From Brevinema andersonii (GTDB lineage Bacteria > Spirochaetota > Brevinematia > Brevinematales > Brevinemataceae): a DNA stretch of 64,000 nucleotides. Shown here one piece after another: positions 43,851-53,160 of the stretch. The translations under genes and the position numbers were made by a program. Numbering within the stretch: position 1 is the first letter of the stretch; each line of letters opens with the position of its first letter. The notes beneath the pieces were generated by a model. It searched no databases. It saw nothing but the letters and a program-made list of their open reading frames with translations, and was not told the origin of the DNA. The stretch is taken from assembly GCF_900112165.1 (NCBI RefSeq), contig NZ_FOKY01000001.1, positions 426,416 through 490,415 on the forward strand, in the 5' to 3' direction.

Positions 43851-43879
43851 ATTATACTTAAAGCTACTGATTTTTGCAA
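43851..43879 (-). promoter_or_regulatory. Promoter of the propeller-protein-dxr operon
   Basis: On the minus strand: TTGCAA (43874-43879), 17-base spacer, TATAAT (43851-43856). Confidence 0.75.
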
Positions 43880-43893
43880 GCATATTTCTTAAT

Positions 43894-43922
43894 TTGAAAT
43901 TTTTTCTTTACTTGCTTATAAT
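43894..43922 (+). promoter_or_regulatory. Promoter of the polyprenol-phosphate glycosyltransferase gene
   Basis: TTGAAA (43894-43899), 17-base spacer, TATAAT (43917-43922). The expected start near 43929 leaves a leader of only about nine bases, so the ribosome-binding site sits at the very 5' end of the message. Confidence 0.7.
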
Positions 43923-43937
43923 CTAGTGGGAGTAAGT

Positions 43938-44666
43938 ATGAAAGGAATAGTAATAATACCCACATATAACGAGGCAGGCAATATTGAACGTATCCTCCCG
44001 CGCATCATGAACGAATCGGAATTGGATGTGTTAGTTGTGGATGACAATTCGCCTGACGGTACAGGAAGTCTGGTCTGCGAAAATCCCGAGTTCGATAGGC
44101 GGATATTTTTGTTCTCCCGCTCCGAAAAAAACGGACTCGGACGGGCTTATGTTGCCGGTTTTAAGTATGCCTTGGAAAATAATTATGATTTTGTCATACA
44201 GATGGATGCTGATCTTTCGCATAATCCATCCGACTTAAAACGTTTTGTCGAAGCCTTGAAAAATGGTGTGGATGCCGCTTGTGGTTCGCGTTATGTTGAC
44301 GGAGTGAGAGTTCTCGATTGGGATGTCAAACGTTTATTTCTCAGTATCTGCGCTAATATCTATGCTCGGCTTGCAACCGGCGTACCCTTAACTGACCTCA
44401 CTGGCGGTTTCAATGCTTACAAAACAGATGTACTCAATACGGTAGACTTAGATCGTATTCATGCGCGTGGATATATGTTTCAGATCGAGATGAAATCGAC
44501 AGTTTATTACGGTGGTTTCAATGTCAAAGAAGTGCCTATTATATTTATTGACCGTACCGTTGGCGAAACTAAGTTGCATGGCAGTATCATTTATGAAGCT
44601 GTATTCGGCTGCCTGATGATACGCCTCCGAAAATGGTTGGGATTGCTGCCTTTGCGCAGAAAATAA
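43938..44666 (+). CDS. Polyprenol-phosphate mannosyltransferase-like glycosyltransferase (GT2)
   Basis: 242 residues with no membrane segment. The GT2 core is IIPTYNEAGNIERILPRI, VVDDNSPDGTG, GLGRAYVAGFKYAL, QMDADLSHNPSDLKRF (the metal-binding DAD), GSRYVDG, DLTGGFNAYK and GYMFQIEMKSTVYY. These match polyprenol monophosphomannose (dolichol-phosphate mannose) synthases. It makes a lipid-linked sugar for glycosylation of envelope polymers; the sugar is inferred from family resemblance. ATG at 43938 follows GGGAG by 5 bases. Two bases separate its stop from that of the convergent BatD gene. Confidence 0.88.
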   Translation: MKGIVIIPTYNEAGNIERILPRIMNESELDVLVVDDNSPDGTGSLVCENPEFDRRIFLFSRSEKNGLGRAYVAGFKYALENNYDFVIQMDADLSHNPSDLKRFVEALKNGVDAACGSRYVDGVRVLDWDVKRLFLSICANIYARLATGVPLTDLTGGFNAYKTDVLNTVDLDRIHARGYMFQIEMKSTVYYGGFNVKEVPIIFIDRTVGETKLHGSIIYEAVFGCLMIRLRKWLGLLPLRRK

Positions 44667-44668
44667 AA

Positions 44669-46381
44669 TTATTTTGATTTCAATTTTTCTATTTGAACCA
44701 ACAGATTTTCAGTCTGCGAGAAATAATTTTGTACTTGTTGATCGTTCGGTTCTGCGCCAAAAGCACAAAATTCCAGTTCGCTGATCAATTTTTGAAATTG
44801 TTTGATGGCTCCGGGATTCAGATTTCTCTTTGTTAAAGTATCTAAAATCTCTTTTTGAGATGCTGTCTGTAGTAATCCAAACTTATCCATACAGAATGTT
44901 GTTAATGCTTGTTTTAGTAGGCGTGTGGCATCTTTAAATTGTTTTTTTTCAAGCGCCTCGGTTGCATTCTTCAGTGTATGGTTGAGACGTTTTTTTGACT
45001 GCGTAAGCCGCGCAAATCCCGGATCAATTTTCAATTTCTGACGTCTTTTGTAGCTCAAAAAGCCGCCTAATACCCAAAAAATACTGATCAAGACGCTCGG
45101 AATAATAAAGCGCCAGCCTGGATAGTAGGTGATTTTATAATCTTTAGTCGGTAGGCTTGGAAATTGCATCTTTGAAGTACTTGTCAATTGGCTCGGCTGC
45201 GCAGAAAAATAAAGGGGTTCGGATGCGGTTTTATGCTTGTTTCCGTTGAAATCATAATATTCCAACTCAATTGACGGAATCGTAAATTCTCCGGCTTTGC
45301 GGGCGATCAACGTATATTTCAAGATTTTGCGCATGAAAATATCCGCTGTTTTTTCATCAATGCCGGCTTCAACAGTGCTTTGGGGCTCGCTAATAAACAA
45401 GCCGTCGATTTTCATATCCAAATATGGGTTCGAAAAATAATCGGTATTGCCGTCGCCTTCGATGATAACAGTCATAGTTATTTCTTCAGAAACGGTAGCG
45501 TCTTCTACTGACAGTTCGTTTTGAATTTCTAGTTCATTTCCAATGTAGGACAATTTTTTAGTGACAGGCATAGAATAGATCTGAATAGGATTCCCGTAAA
45601 TCTGCGCACTGAATGGGCCATTGTTATTGTAGAGGATAGGCGACTGAACATTCAAAGTGCCGACTTCCAAAGGAAATAAAATAAATCGTTTCAGCAAAAT
45701 TCCACTGAACGGATCACCACCAAATTGGTCATTGATAATATTTTTTTCTTCAGGCAACTGCATCTCATGGACAATACCTCCATCAAAACGCAGTCGTTCA
45801 ATCAACCGCAGATGCGAAAGATTATTCAAAAAATGCTCATTGTCTGTAAATAAATACAAATCCGCGATCAGACCGGTATTTTGAACAACCCTGCTTTTGG
45901 AAATGCGCCACTGCAGAAATGCTTGTCCAGGGTCGTCCGCAAAAGGTGCAAAAGGATCGAACGTGCGGAATCGATTCTGTCGGAGGTTGATAGAGCCTGT
46001 ATTTTGTACATCTATGCTGGATGGCGGGCTGTAAAGTTCTTTACCTTTTTTGGTAGTTGCGATGAATGATGGAATGCTGAGAATCCCTGATCGTTTCGGT
46101 ACAATTTGATAAATATAAGAATATAAAGTTTTTAACTGTTGCCTACCGTTGATAATGGAAATTTGCGTTTGCGATGAGCTCCCTGTAAACGCAATATCAA
46201 AACCGTCGGGTTCGGCTGACAAAACGGGTGGATGTTGGAGGGATTCGCCGGTTACAGAAACAAACACTTCTGCCACTTCGTTGGTACCTATTGCTTGAGG
46301 GTTAACTTTTACTTGGATCGTCGGATCTACCCCGAATACCGATCCTGCCCATAGCAAAATTATCCATCCAAAGTGCTTCAT
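44669..46381 (-). CDS. batD: BatD-family protein
   Basis: 570 residues. Signal peptide MKHFGWIILLWAGSVFG, then the BatD repeat domain: TIQVKVNPQAIGTNEVAEVF, a YSYIYQIVPKRSGILSIPSF block (usually YxLxPxxxGxfxIP) and a second copy KYTLIARKAGEFTIPSIELE with YYDFNG. A single helix near 410-430 (FIIPSVLISIFWVLGGFL) is followed by a cytoplasmic helical domain. BatD acts with the MoxR-ATPase/VWA BatA-B-C proteins, which are not seen here. ATG at 46381 is 9 bases after GGAGG; the promoter is at 46416-46444. Confidence 0.85.
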   Translation of the reverse strand: MKHFGWIILLWAGSVFGVDPTIQVKVNPQAIGTNEVAEVFVSVTGESLQHPPVLSAEPDGFDIAFTGSSSQTQISIINGRQQLKTLYSYIYQIVPKRSGILSIPSFIATTKKGKELYSPPSSIDVQNTGSINLRQNRFRTFDPFAPFADDPGQAFLQWRISKSRVVQNTGLIADLYLFTDNEHFLNNLSHLRLIERLRFDGGIVHEMQLPEEKNIINDQFGGDPFSGILLKRFILFPLEVGTLNVQSPILYNNNGPFSAQIYGNPIQIYSMPVTKKLSYIGNELEIQNELSVEDATVSEEITMTVIIEGDGNTDYFSNPYLDMKIDGLFISEPQSTVEAGIDEKTADIFMRKILKYTLIARKAGEFTIPSIELEYYDFNGNKHKTASEPLYFSAQPSQLTSTSKMQFPSLPTKDYKITYYPGWRFIIPSVLISIFWVLGGFLSYKRRQKLKIDPGFARLTQSKKRLNHTLKNATEALEKKQFKDATRLLKQALTTFCMDKFGLLQTASQKEILDTLTKRNLNPGAIKQFQKLISELEFCAFGAEPNDQQVQNYFSQTENLLVQIEKLKSK

Positions 46382-46415
46382 CAATGCAGCCTCCGAAAAT
46401 TGTTTTTCTTTGTAT

Positions 46416-46444
46416 AGTATATCCATAAACCGTCTGTTTTGCAA
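46416..46444 (-). promoter_or_regulatory. batD promoter
   Basis: On the minus strand: TTGCAA (46439-46444), 17-base spacer, TATACT (46416-46421). Confidence 0.7.
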
Positions 46445-46474
46445 ATAAATATTTCCTTAAATCCGGATTCAATA

Positions 46475-46503
46475 TTGATATTTTCGGCGTGTGTTATTAT
46501 AAT
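46475..46503 (+). promoter_or_regulatory. Promoter of the large lipoprotein gene
   Basis: TTGATA (46475-46480), 17-base spacer, TATAAT (46498-46503), back to back with the batD promoter. Confidence 0.75.
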
Positions 46504-46535
46504 TTAAAATATTTGCATAACAAAAACGAGGACTT

Positions 46536-48626
46536 GTGAAATTTTTTTTTCAAAAATTTTTGATAGCAGCGCTGATTTTTTTTACATCCTGTGTAAATCT
46601 TGCTTATGACGAAACAAAAGCTTATCCTCTGGTAACGGTCAGCCGCACAATGACTCCTGCTCATGAGGAAATCCGTAGCTTTGAATTGTATGGTGATCTC
46701 ATTTATGTTGCAGCAGGGTCGGGTGGTATTTTGGTCTACCGTATGCTTGGTGATTCTGTCGAGCCGGCGCTAAATCTTTCTCTCACTAATCTTTATGCCG
46801 GTAGTTTGGAGCAAGTTTTTGTACGCACAATCGAAATTATCGAAACCCCTAGTTCGACCAACTTGATTTTTGCTTACGATACCGTCAGCGGCGGTGGAAT
46901 CGGTGCAGCTGAGATTTCCCCTGAATACACACGCCCACTTGGTTCGCTAAAGGTGGCACCTAATCTCCGTATTAGGCGCACTCACACTACGTCTGACCCC
47001 GAAGGTGGTTTTCGTATCATTGCTGCAAATGAATATTTGGGCGTTCTCACTTATCATCTCACGTATAGTTCTAACAGTTTTTTTGAGCAGCCGGATATTG
47101 CTTCGCTAGTTAACTATGTAGCACTTTCAGGGCTCGAGCTGCCAGCACGTCTGTTTTCGAAGCTTGCTCCTCCGTCCGAAAGCAATTCCCTTGCGTCTGT
47201 TACTAATTCTGATGCTTTATTGCGGCTTTTGCTTGAGGGAGGTAGTTTGCCTGAGAACTTTTTAAGCAACATTCCGTTTTTGTCGGAGAAAAATAGGATC
47301 TTGATTGAACGTGCCTTTGAAGAAAAAAATAAAATCCAAGCCCAACCGAATGTTTCGAATACTATCAAGTTTGCTCAAGATGTTGTTGTAGCCGATGTTG
47401 TGGATATTGTTCTGCAAAATTCCAATGCAATTGTGGCAGGAGTTGGCAATGTTTTGTCGCAGGAGGGGTTAGGCGAGGTTTTACAGGATCCTGGCAGGCT
47501 GGTTTCAAATGTTGAAAATACTGTACAAGATGCTGTCAAAAGCGGCAAACCTACGGAAACGCTTTTTGAAGAGGCCTATTTGTCGAATCTTAATCTTCTG
47601 GCTGAGTATAGGGTTGATCTTGAGGAAGTGCATGATACTAATTATAATCCATTCACAAACCGAAGGCCGATCCCGAACGCACGGAAAGAAATCGAAGCAA
47701 CAGCAGAATTTTTAGGCCGAAGGATAGGGTTGGACGGTCAGAGCGAACTCAAATCCCAATTGATGGCGTTGAGTGCTCCCGAAATGACAGCCCTTTTCGA
47801 AGCGTTATTCAGCCAGGCTAATCTTTTGACGAAACTGGTGCCACTTTTTGAAAGTTCTGGACTTGACCCTAAGCAGTTGTATCGTTTTTGGCAGGAAGGC
47901 CGTTATCTTGAGATTATTAATGCTATTGATACTCGGGTTTTGGCGGAAATTTTCCGGCTGCTGCCGCGCTACAAGATTGATACAAGCATTAAGTTGGTCA
48001 AAACCAACCTTATTATGCCGAGTGTCCGCAATATGACAGCCGATGCCAGAACTTTGTATTTGGCAGCAGGTACTGCGGGATTTGCGGTGGCAGATCGAAA
48101 TTCCGGTAAAGTTCTCAAAACAATCGCACGAGAATTTTCTGAGGTTGAATCGGTAGTGCCGTTTGAGGTGAATAGGAGAAAATATCTTGCGGTTGTCGAT
48201 CGGCTCGATGGCTTGACGATCTATGAACGCAAAGCTCGAAATGTTCCCGGAGAGTTTGTTGCTCATTTGAATTTGATAGGTGAAGGGTTGGGGTTGTATG
48301 TTTACGAAGATATTATTTGGATTGCTGACGGCTCAAACGGTATTTTGGGTGTTCGGTTCAATCCTGACAAAACATTGACAATCGAAGCAGAAACTTATCA
48401 AAAAGAGGGTATTGCCCGTTATGTAGGGGCCGGTCGGCGTCGTGAAATAATGGCATCATATGGGTCGGATGGGCTAGTGCGTCTTCGGATTACGAATATC
48501 ACAGAAAATCAGGCAAAATCAAATATCCAGGATGAAACTAAACAAACAAAAGATCTTGCCGAGCGCACATTGGAATGGTGGCGTAATTCGCGATTTGTCC
48601 GCTTTTTAAGAAAAATAATCAGTTAG
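46536..48626 (+). CDS. Large putative lipoprotein with propeller-like ends
   Basis: 696 residues. The start (MKFFFQKFLIAALIFFTSCV) is a lipoprotein signal with Cys19. The N-terminal ~150 and C-terminal ~190 residues contain blade-like repeats (LYGDLIYVAAGSGGILVYRM, ARTLYLAAGTAGFAVADRNS, YVYEDIIWIADGSNGILGVR), as in LVIVD/propeller proteins; the middle (about 200-450) is a helical, charged insertion. The function is unknown; it is probably attached to the periplasmic face of a membrane. It starts with GTG at 46536 behind GAGGA. The next gene, 8 bases downstream, also encodes an exported protein. Confidence 0.72.
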   Translation: MKFFFQKFLIAALIFFTSCVNLAYDETKAYPLVTVSRTMTPAHEEIRSFELYGDLIYVAAGSGGILVYRMLGDSVEPALNLSLTNLYAGSLEQVFVRTIEIIETPSSTNLIFAYDTVSGGGIGAAEISPEYTRPLGSLKVAPNLRIRRTHTTSDPEGGFRIIAANEYLGVLTYHLTYSSNSFFEQPDIASLVNYVALSGLELPARLFSKLAPPSESNSLASVTNSDALLRLLLEGGSLPENFLSNIPFLSEKNRILIERAFEEKNKIQAQPNVSNTIKFAQDVVVADVVDIVLQNSNAIVAGVGNVLSQEGLGEVLQDPGRLVSNVENTVQDAVKSGKPTETLFEEAYLSNLNLLAEYRVDLEEVHDTNYNPFTNRRPIPNARKEIEATAEFLGRRIGLDGQSELKSQLMALSAPEMTALFEALFSQANLLTKLVPLFESSGLDPKQLYRFWQEGRYLEIINAIDTRVLAEIFRLLPRYKIDTSIKLVKTNLIMPSVRNMTADARTLYLAAGTAGFAVADRNSGKVLKTIAREFSEVESVVPFEVNRRKYLAVVDRLDGLTIYERKARNVPGEFVAHLNLIGEGLGLYVYEDIIWIADGSNGILGVRFNPDKTLTIEAETYQKEGIARYVGAGRRREIMASYGSDGLVRLRITNITENQAKSNIQDETKQTKDLAERTLEWWRNSRFVRFLRKIIS

Positions 48627-48634
48627 GAATGCCT

Positions 48635-49252
48635 ATGAAATTATTATGGATATTGTTGGTAGTTATGCCTGTTTTTGGACAGGAGTTGTCCCCAGAACGG
48701 CAGGTTTTTCTGGAGCTGAGAGCTAAGCATGCGGGCGGTGTTGCGGCAAAGGAATTCTCAGCACGCTTGACGGATGCCGGATCGAAAAAATTGCTCCGTG
48801 AAAAAATTCCTTCCGGGGATTATTTTGTTGAAGTGCAGTTTCATGCTGATCGGGGGTTGCAACTTAGAGTAAAAAATACGGATTCTTTCTATGAAAATGC
48901 GCTTTCTGCTTACGAGCGGCATATCAATGAAATGCTTTTGCCATTGCTTTCGAGTTCAGGATACTGGCGTTTTCAGGAATTGTTTGTTATTGCGCAGCCT
49001 AAACCGGATATTATGCAGGTCGGCTTCAACAAAGGTGATGCGGAAGTGGCTTATATGTTTCGGGTAGGTAAGCTTGGACTGGTCGAACGGCTGGATTATT
49101 TTGAGGACAAAAAGAAAAAATTTGCGATTATTATTGTGTGGAAAGAGTTTGACGGCAAGTATATTCCAGTGTCGTTCAAGACGATCAGCTATGACGGTAC
49201 GAGGAGTGCTGGCGATTTCGAACTGACCGGTATAGAAATTCCTATTAATTGA
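48635..49252 (+). CDS. Hypothetical exported protein
   Basis: 205 residues with a signal peptide (MKLLWILLVVMPVFGQ) and a mixed alpha/beta domain: LQLRVKNTDSFYENALSAYE, QVGFNKGDAEVAYMFRVGK, and a final IPVSFKTISYDGT. The fold hints at an outer-membrane lipoprotein-sorting (LolA-like) sheet, where strands such as FRVGKLGLVERLDYFED resemble a sheet that reports on slope of processing, but the match is weak. It is coupled to the large lipoprotein gene. ATG at 48635 follows AGGA by 6 bases. The function is unknown. Confidence 0.65.
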   Translation: MKLLWILLVVMPVFGQELSPERQVFLELRAKHAGGVAAKEFSARLTDAGSKKLLREKIPSGDYFVEVQFHADRGLQLRVKNTDSFYENALSAYERHINEMLLPLLSSSGYWRFQELFVIAQPKPDIMQVGFNKGDAEVAYMFRVGKLGLVERLDYFEDKKKKFAIIIVWKEFDGKYIPVSFKTISYDGTRSAGDFELTGIEIPIN

Positions 49253-49260
49253 AGATAAAT

Positions 49261-49289
49261 TTGATTTTTTTGAAAAAATCATGGATAAT
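49261..49289 (+). promoter_or_regulatory. Candidate rpsA promoter
   Basis: TTGATT (49261-49266), 17-base spacer, GATAAT (49284-49289). Confidence 0.6.
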
Positions 49290-49335
49290 TAGAGTGATTT
49301 GAAAATGATTGAAAATTATGTAGCGGGGTTTGGCG

Positions 49336-51018
49336 ATGAGTATACAAGACGATATTTTCCTCCAGGCAATGAATGAGGATAAATCGGTTGAGGTGAATTT
49401 ACGAGGTTTGTTTTCCGGGACTGTCATAAGCAAAGGTGATGCCGAATATTTTCTCAGTGGCAGCGGTAAAACGGAAGTAATACTTCCAGAGTCTGAGACG
49501 GTTAATGATTTGTCTCCTGGCGATACTGTAATGGTTGCATTCACAGGGGATAAAGACGGTGTTCCTTATGTTTCGATGAAAAAAGCTATGCAAATGCAGG
49601 CTATGGAAAATATTCGTCAAGCCCTTAAGGATAATTCTCTGCTACAAGCTATAGTTGAGGTTTTAGTTAGCAAGGATAGCCAGCTTGTTGGTTATGAAGT
49701 ATCCATCGGAGGTGTAAGAGCATTTTTACCGATATCGCATGTCCGCTCTGTTCAGAATCCGCAAGATCTTATAGGAAAAGAATTTGCTGTTTTGGTGCTT
49801 GATATTAAACGAGATCGTCAAGGTTCTCGTATTGTTGTCTCCGAACGTAAAGCTCGTTACATTTCACAAAGAGAATCATTTGACAGTTTCAGCTCTGGTT
49901 ACAATCCCGGTGATAAAATTTCTGCTAAAGTACAAAGTGTCGAAGAAGCATTTGCCTTGCTTACTGCTGAAGGTGTGAATATGTTTATGCATGTCACAGA
50001 ATTTGATTGGAAGTATGTTAGAAATTTGCAGGATGTCCTTAAGCCAGGTGACATTCTTGAAGTGGCAGTACAAAGCATCGACCCTCAAAAACGGTCTGTT
50101 AAAGTATCCCGTAAAGCAGTTGTTCCAGATCCGTTTGATGTTTTTGTTGCAGAACACCGTATTGGTGATAATGTACCTGCAAAAACAGTGCGTTTTGCGC
50201 GGAATCTTGTCATTGTTGAAGATGATAAGGGTGTTGAAATGCTACTTCCTGTTAGCGAAATGAGCTGGACATCGCGTGTTTCCGACCCTAAGCGCCTACT
50301 TAATTTGGGTGACCGCATCGAAGTAAAAATCAAAGAAATACAGCTTGATACAAGAAAAATAGTTGTTTCACTGCGTGATTTATTAGAAAATCCTTGGCAT
50401 TCTGCAGCTCAAAAATATGCTGTTGGAACTAAACATGAAGGTATTGTCACTTCAATTACTGATTTTGGGATATTTGTTGCCTTTGATGACGGCATTCAAG
50501 GTCTTATCCGTAAAGAAAATATTGACTGGATCAACACAGATCTTGATCTTACAGAGCGCTTCAAAAAAGGCGATCCTGTAACGGCAACAGTTCTGCATAT
50601 TGATTCCTCTAAAGAACGGTTACAACTAGGTATTAAACAGCTTTCGGCAAATCCATATCAAAATTTTGCCGATAATCATCCTAACGGCGCTATAGTTTCT
50701 GGGACAGTGCTTGGTGTTTCACAGGATGGCGTGACTGTTAAAGTTGAAGGTGGTCTTGAAGCTTTTATTCACGTATCGCAGTTATCGAGAGAACATGTCA
50801 ATGATCCACGATCTCTGTATAAAGAAGGTAATACACTTAAAGCTGCTGTTCGGCGTGTTAATGTTGATCAGAATCGTATTGAGCTGAGTGTTAAAGAGGC
50901 TGAGAAAGTTCAGGAACAGCAGGATATAGCAAAACATATGAATCCGCAAACTGTAAATCCGACATTGGGCGATATTTTAGGAGCTGCGCTAGATTCTGTC
51001 AAAAAATCAGGGAAATAA
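49336..51018 (+). CDS. rpsA: 30S ribosomal protein S1 (six S1 domains)
   Basis: 560 residues made of six S1 repeats of ~75-85 residues, starting near 18, 95, 190, 275, 365 and 450. The two most canonical are GTKHEGIVTSITDFGIFVAF with DDGIQGLIRKENIDW (fifth) and SGTVLGVSQDGVTVKVEGGL with EAFIHVSQLS (sixth). The first two are divergent, as in other S1 proteins, where they bind the ribosome. It brings mRNA to the 30S subunit. ATG at 49336 follows GGGG; an in-frame TTG at 49330 is also possible. The TPR-like gene follows 9 bases later. Confidence 0.93.
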   Translation: MSIQDDIFLQAMNEDKSVEVNLRGLFSGTVISKGDAEYFLSGSGKTEVILPESETVNDLSPGDTVMVAFTGDKDGVPYVSMKKAMQMQAMENIRQALKDNSLLQAIVEVLVSKDSQLVGYEVSIGGVRAFLPISHVRSVQNPQDLIGKEFAVLVLDIKRDRQGSRIVVSERKARYISQRESFDSFSSGYNPGDKISAKVQSVEEAFALLTAEGVNMFMHVTEFDWKYVRNLQDVLKPGDILEVAVQSIDPQKRSVKVSRKAVVPDPFDVFVAEHRIGDNVPAKTVRFARNLVIVEDDKGVEMLLPVSEMSWTSRVSDPKRLLNLGDRIEVKIKEIQLDTRKIVVSLRDLLENPWHSAAQKYAVGTKHEGIVTSITDFGIFVAFDDGIQGLIRKENIDWINTDLDLTERFKKGDPVTATVLHIDSSKERLQLGIKQLSANPYQNFADNHPNGAIVSGTVLGVSQDGVTVKVEGGLEAFIHVSQLSREHVNDPRSLYKEGNTLKAAVRRVNVDQNRIELSVKEAEKVQEQQDIAKHMNPQTVNPTLGDILGAALDSVKKSGK

Positions 51019-51027
51019 GAGGCATCT

Positions 51028-51750
51028 ATGAAAGGCTTTGATATCAACGCTCTAATGGACGCGTTAATAAGAAAACGAATAATAGTATTGAGCGTTTTAG
51101 GAGCTATTTTAGCAGCTTCGATTGCAGCGGGGTATGTTTATCAGTCTCATAAAAATAAGGAAGATGAAGCGGCAGACCTTTTCGATGAGGCATGGCAAAA
51201 TATTTCTGCTGTAATACAGGATGTTCAACAACCTAATCATGTCCATACTCCCGGCGATGAGCATACGGTTACGGTTGAAAAAGTTTATCAGCGTGCTCTT
51301 GAAACAGTTGATACACTTACATTGGATTATGCAGGAACGGTTGCAGGAGCGAGAGCTGCTCTAATTTTGATACGCATTTCCGATGAGCCGATCCTTAAAC
51401 CTTTACAAGGCACGAACCAATTGCAATATGATGTTGATGGCTATCTGGATGAGGTTAAGAAAAAGCATCCTGATTTTTGGGGAGCGGTGGTTTATATAGC
51501 AGAGGGCATCAGTTACGAAAAAAAAGGGCAGTTTGCCAAAGCTATTGGCAGTTATGAAAGCGCTCTCAAAACAGATAAAAAAAATTATTTGAGTGATTAT
51601 GTTTTAATTTCTGTGGCACGTAATAAAGAAATTCTCAATGATATTGAAGGTGCGGTTGAAGCATATCAAGAAATGTTAGACCGTTTTCCGTTATCATCTT
51701 GGGGTAATTTTGCGATGGGTAAAGTATATCTTTTGACTCAATCTAAGTAA
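51028..51750 (+). CDS. Membrane-anchored tetratricopeptide-like protein
   Basis: 240 residues. A membrane helix near the N-terminus (IIVLSVLGAILAASIAAGYV) is preceded by a basic cytoplasmic segment, so the rest is periplasmic. The outer part is helical, with TPR-like units near the end (AKAIGSYESALKTDKKNYLS, IEGAVEAYQEMLDRFPLSSW). The layout resembles YfgM/TolA-associated tetratricopeptide proteins involved in periplasmic folding. It follows rpsA by 9 bases with an AGAGG site and is probably cotranscribed. Confidence 0.72.
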   Translation: MKGFDINALMDALIRKRIIVLSVLGAILAASIAAGYVYQSHKNKEDEAADLFDEAWQNISAVIQDVQQPNHVHTPGDEHTVTVEKVYQRALETVDTLTLDYAGTVAGARAALILIRISDEPILKPLQGTNQLQYDVDGYLDEVKKKHPDFWGAVVYIAEGISYEKKGQFAKAIGSYESALKTDKKNYLSDYVLISVARNKEILNDIEGAVEAYQEMLDRFPLSSWGNFAMGKVYLLTQSK

Positions 51751-51790
51751 TCAAGTTCTTGGTTTTATAGGATTTCCCTGAGAGGTGAAC

Positions 51791-53149
51791 ATGTCCTCCG
51801 ATTCTGAAAAATTGCTGGCATCCGATAATATTATCAAATCAATGATTATTTTATCAGTTCCGATGATGGTCAGCGGATTTTTTGATGCTCTTTATAACTT
51901 AGTAGATTCTATTTTTGTTGGGAATTTTGTCGGAAGCAAGGCTTTGGCAGCCTTGGCAGTAAATAATACAATACAAGTAGGTCTATTAGCTGTTGGTGCG
52001 TTGTTTTCTGTAGGTATTGCGTCTATTATTTCGCGGGCACTCGGAACTAGAAATCATGCTAAAGTCGAAAAAACACTCATTACAGGCATTGTTATAGGAT
52101 TTTTAACCACTTTATCTATGTCTTGGCTAATGTTAATGTTTTTAGATAATATCTTACGAACTATCGGATCATCTGAAGAAGTTCTTAGTTATTCGCGAGA
52201 ATATGGAAGTGTAATTTTGTGGGGAGGTTTTATCCTACCATTGAATAGCATTTTAGGTGGCTCACTTCGTGCAAAAGGATTATCCAAAAAAGTTATGATT
52301 TTAATGCTTTGTGGAGCTTTAACGAATATTTTTCTGGATGCTCTTTTTATTATTATATTTGGTTGGGGTGTATCTGGAGCAGCCTGGGCCACAATCTGTG
52401 CGCAAATGTTAGTGACAATTCTTGCCTTGAATATGGTAATTTCTGAATATCAATTAAAGTTTAATTCTTTAAATTGTAAAAACTTAAGTATTCGGCTTTT
52501 TGGAGAGATTTTGTTGATTGGTGGGCCTGCTTTTTTGCGCAGCGGCATTTTTGCTCTTATGAACCTCACTGCAAATAGGCAGCTTTCACCTTACGGTGCG
52601 GAAGCTGTTGCGGCATTTGGCATTGTAAATAGAATGATGCATTTGGCGTATCAACCTATTTTTGGATCCAATCTCGGCCTTCAGCCGATGATAGGTTACA
52701 ATTACGGAGCTCGGCATTATTCAAAAGTCAAACAAATTATTAAAAAAGGTATTGTTGCTGGTACTATTGTTGGTTTGATTCCGTCGATACTGCTAGTTAT
52801 GACACCTGTATTTTTATTCCGGCTTTTTACGGATTCTCCTGAAATTATTACCTATGCTGAAAAGATTTCTTTTGCTGTCGGTCTGACTTTTTTTATGTAC
52901 GGTTACCAAATTATCTCTTCCGGAGCTCTACAGGCGATTGGACATCCTAAGGAAGCGTTTATTTTATCTCTTGCACGTCCTATTATTATGGTGCTTACAA
53001 TGAACATTCTTCCAAAATTTATTGGAATGGCAGGAGTTTGGTATACGTTTACAATCACCGACATCACTAATTCACTGCTTACGGCTGTCATTATGAATAA
53101 GGAGTTCAAACTCCTAACCCGTAAACAGCATGCATTGCAAGACTTGTAA
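51791..53149 (+). CDS. MATE-family efflux transporter (copy 1 of 3)
   Basis: 452 residues with 12 predicted helices in two repeats. Family signatures: MIILSVPMMVSGFFDALYNL with VDSIFVGNFVGSKALAAL at the start, VGIASIISRALG, RAKGLSKKVMILM, and in the second half a PAFLRSGIFALMNLTANRQL block and SNLGLQPMIGYNYGARHYSK. MATE proteins export cationic drugs or metabolites using Na+ or H+. The substrate is unknown. ATG at 51791 follows GAGGTG. The gene heads a tandem set; copies 2 and 3 follow after 11 and 8 bases. Confidence 0.93.
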   Translation: MSSDSEKLLASDNIIKSMIILSVPMMVSGFFDALYNLVDSIFVGNFVGSKALAALAVNNTIQVGLLAVGALFSVGIASIISRALGTRNHAKVEKTLITGIVIGFLTTLSMSWLMLMFLDNILRTIGSSEEVLSYSREYGSVILWGGFILPLNSILGGSLRAKGLSKKVMILMLCGALTNIFLDALFIIIFGWGVSGAAWATICAQMLVTILALNMVISEYQLKFNSLNCKNLSIRLFGEILLIGGPAFLRSGIFALMNLTANRQLSPYGAEAVAAFGIVNRMMHLAYQPIFGSNLGLQPMIGYNYGARHYSKVKQIIKKGIVAGTIVGLIPSILLVMTPVFLFRLFTDSPEIITYAEKISFAVGLTFFMYGYQIISSGALQAIGHPKEAFILSLARPIIMVLTMNILPKFIGMAGVWYTFTITDITNSLLTAVIMNKEFKLLTRKQHALQDL

Positions 53150-53160
53150 AAGAGGAACTT

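Noticed and set aside
43819..43879. Longer start for the propeller-like protein
   Set aside because: It would put the start codon in the -35 box of the gene's own promoter.
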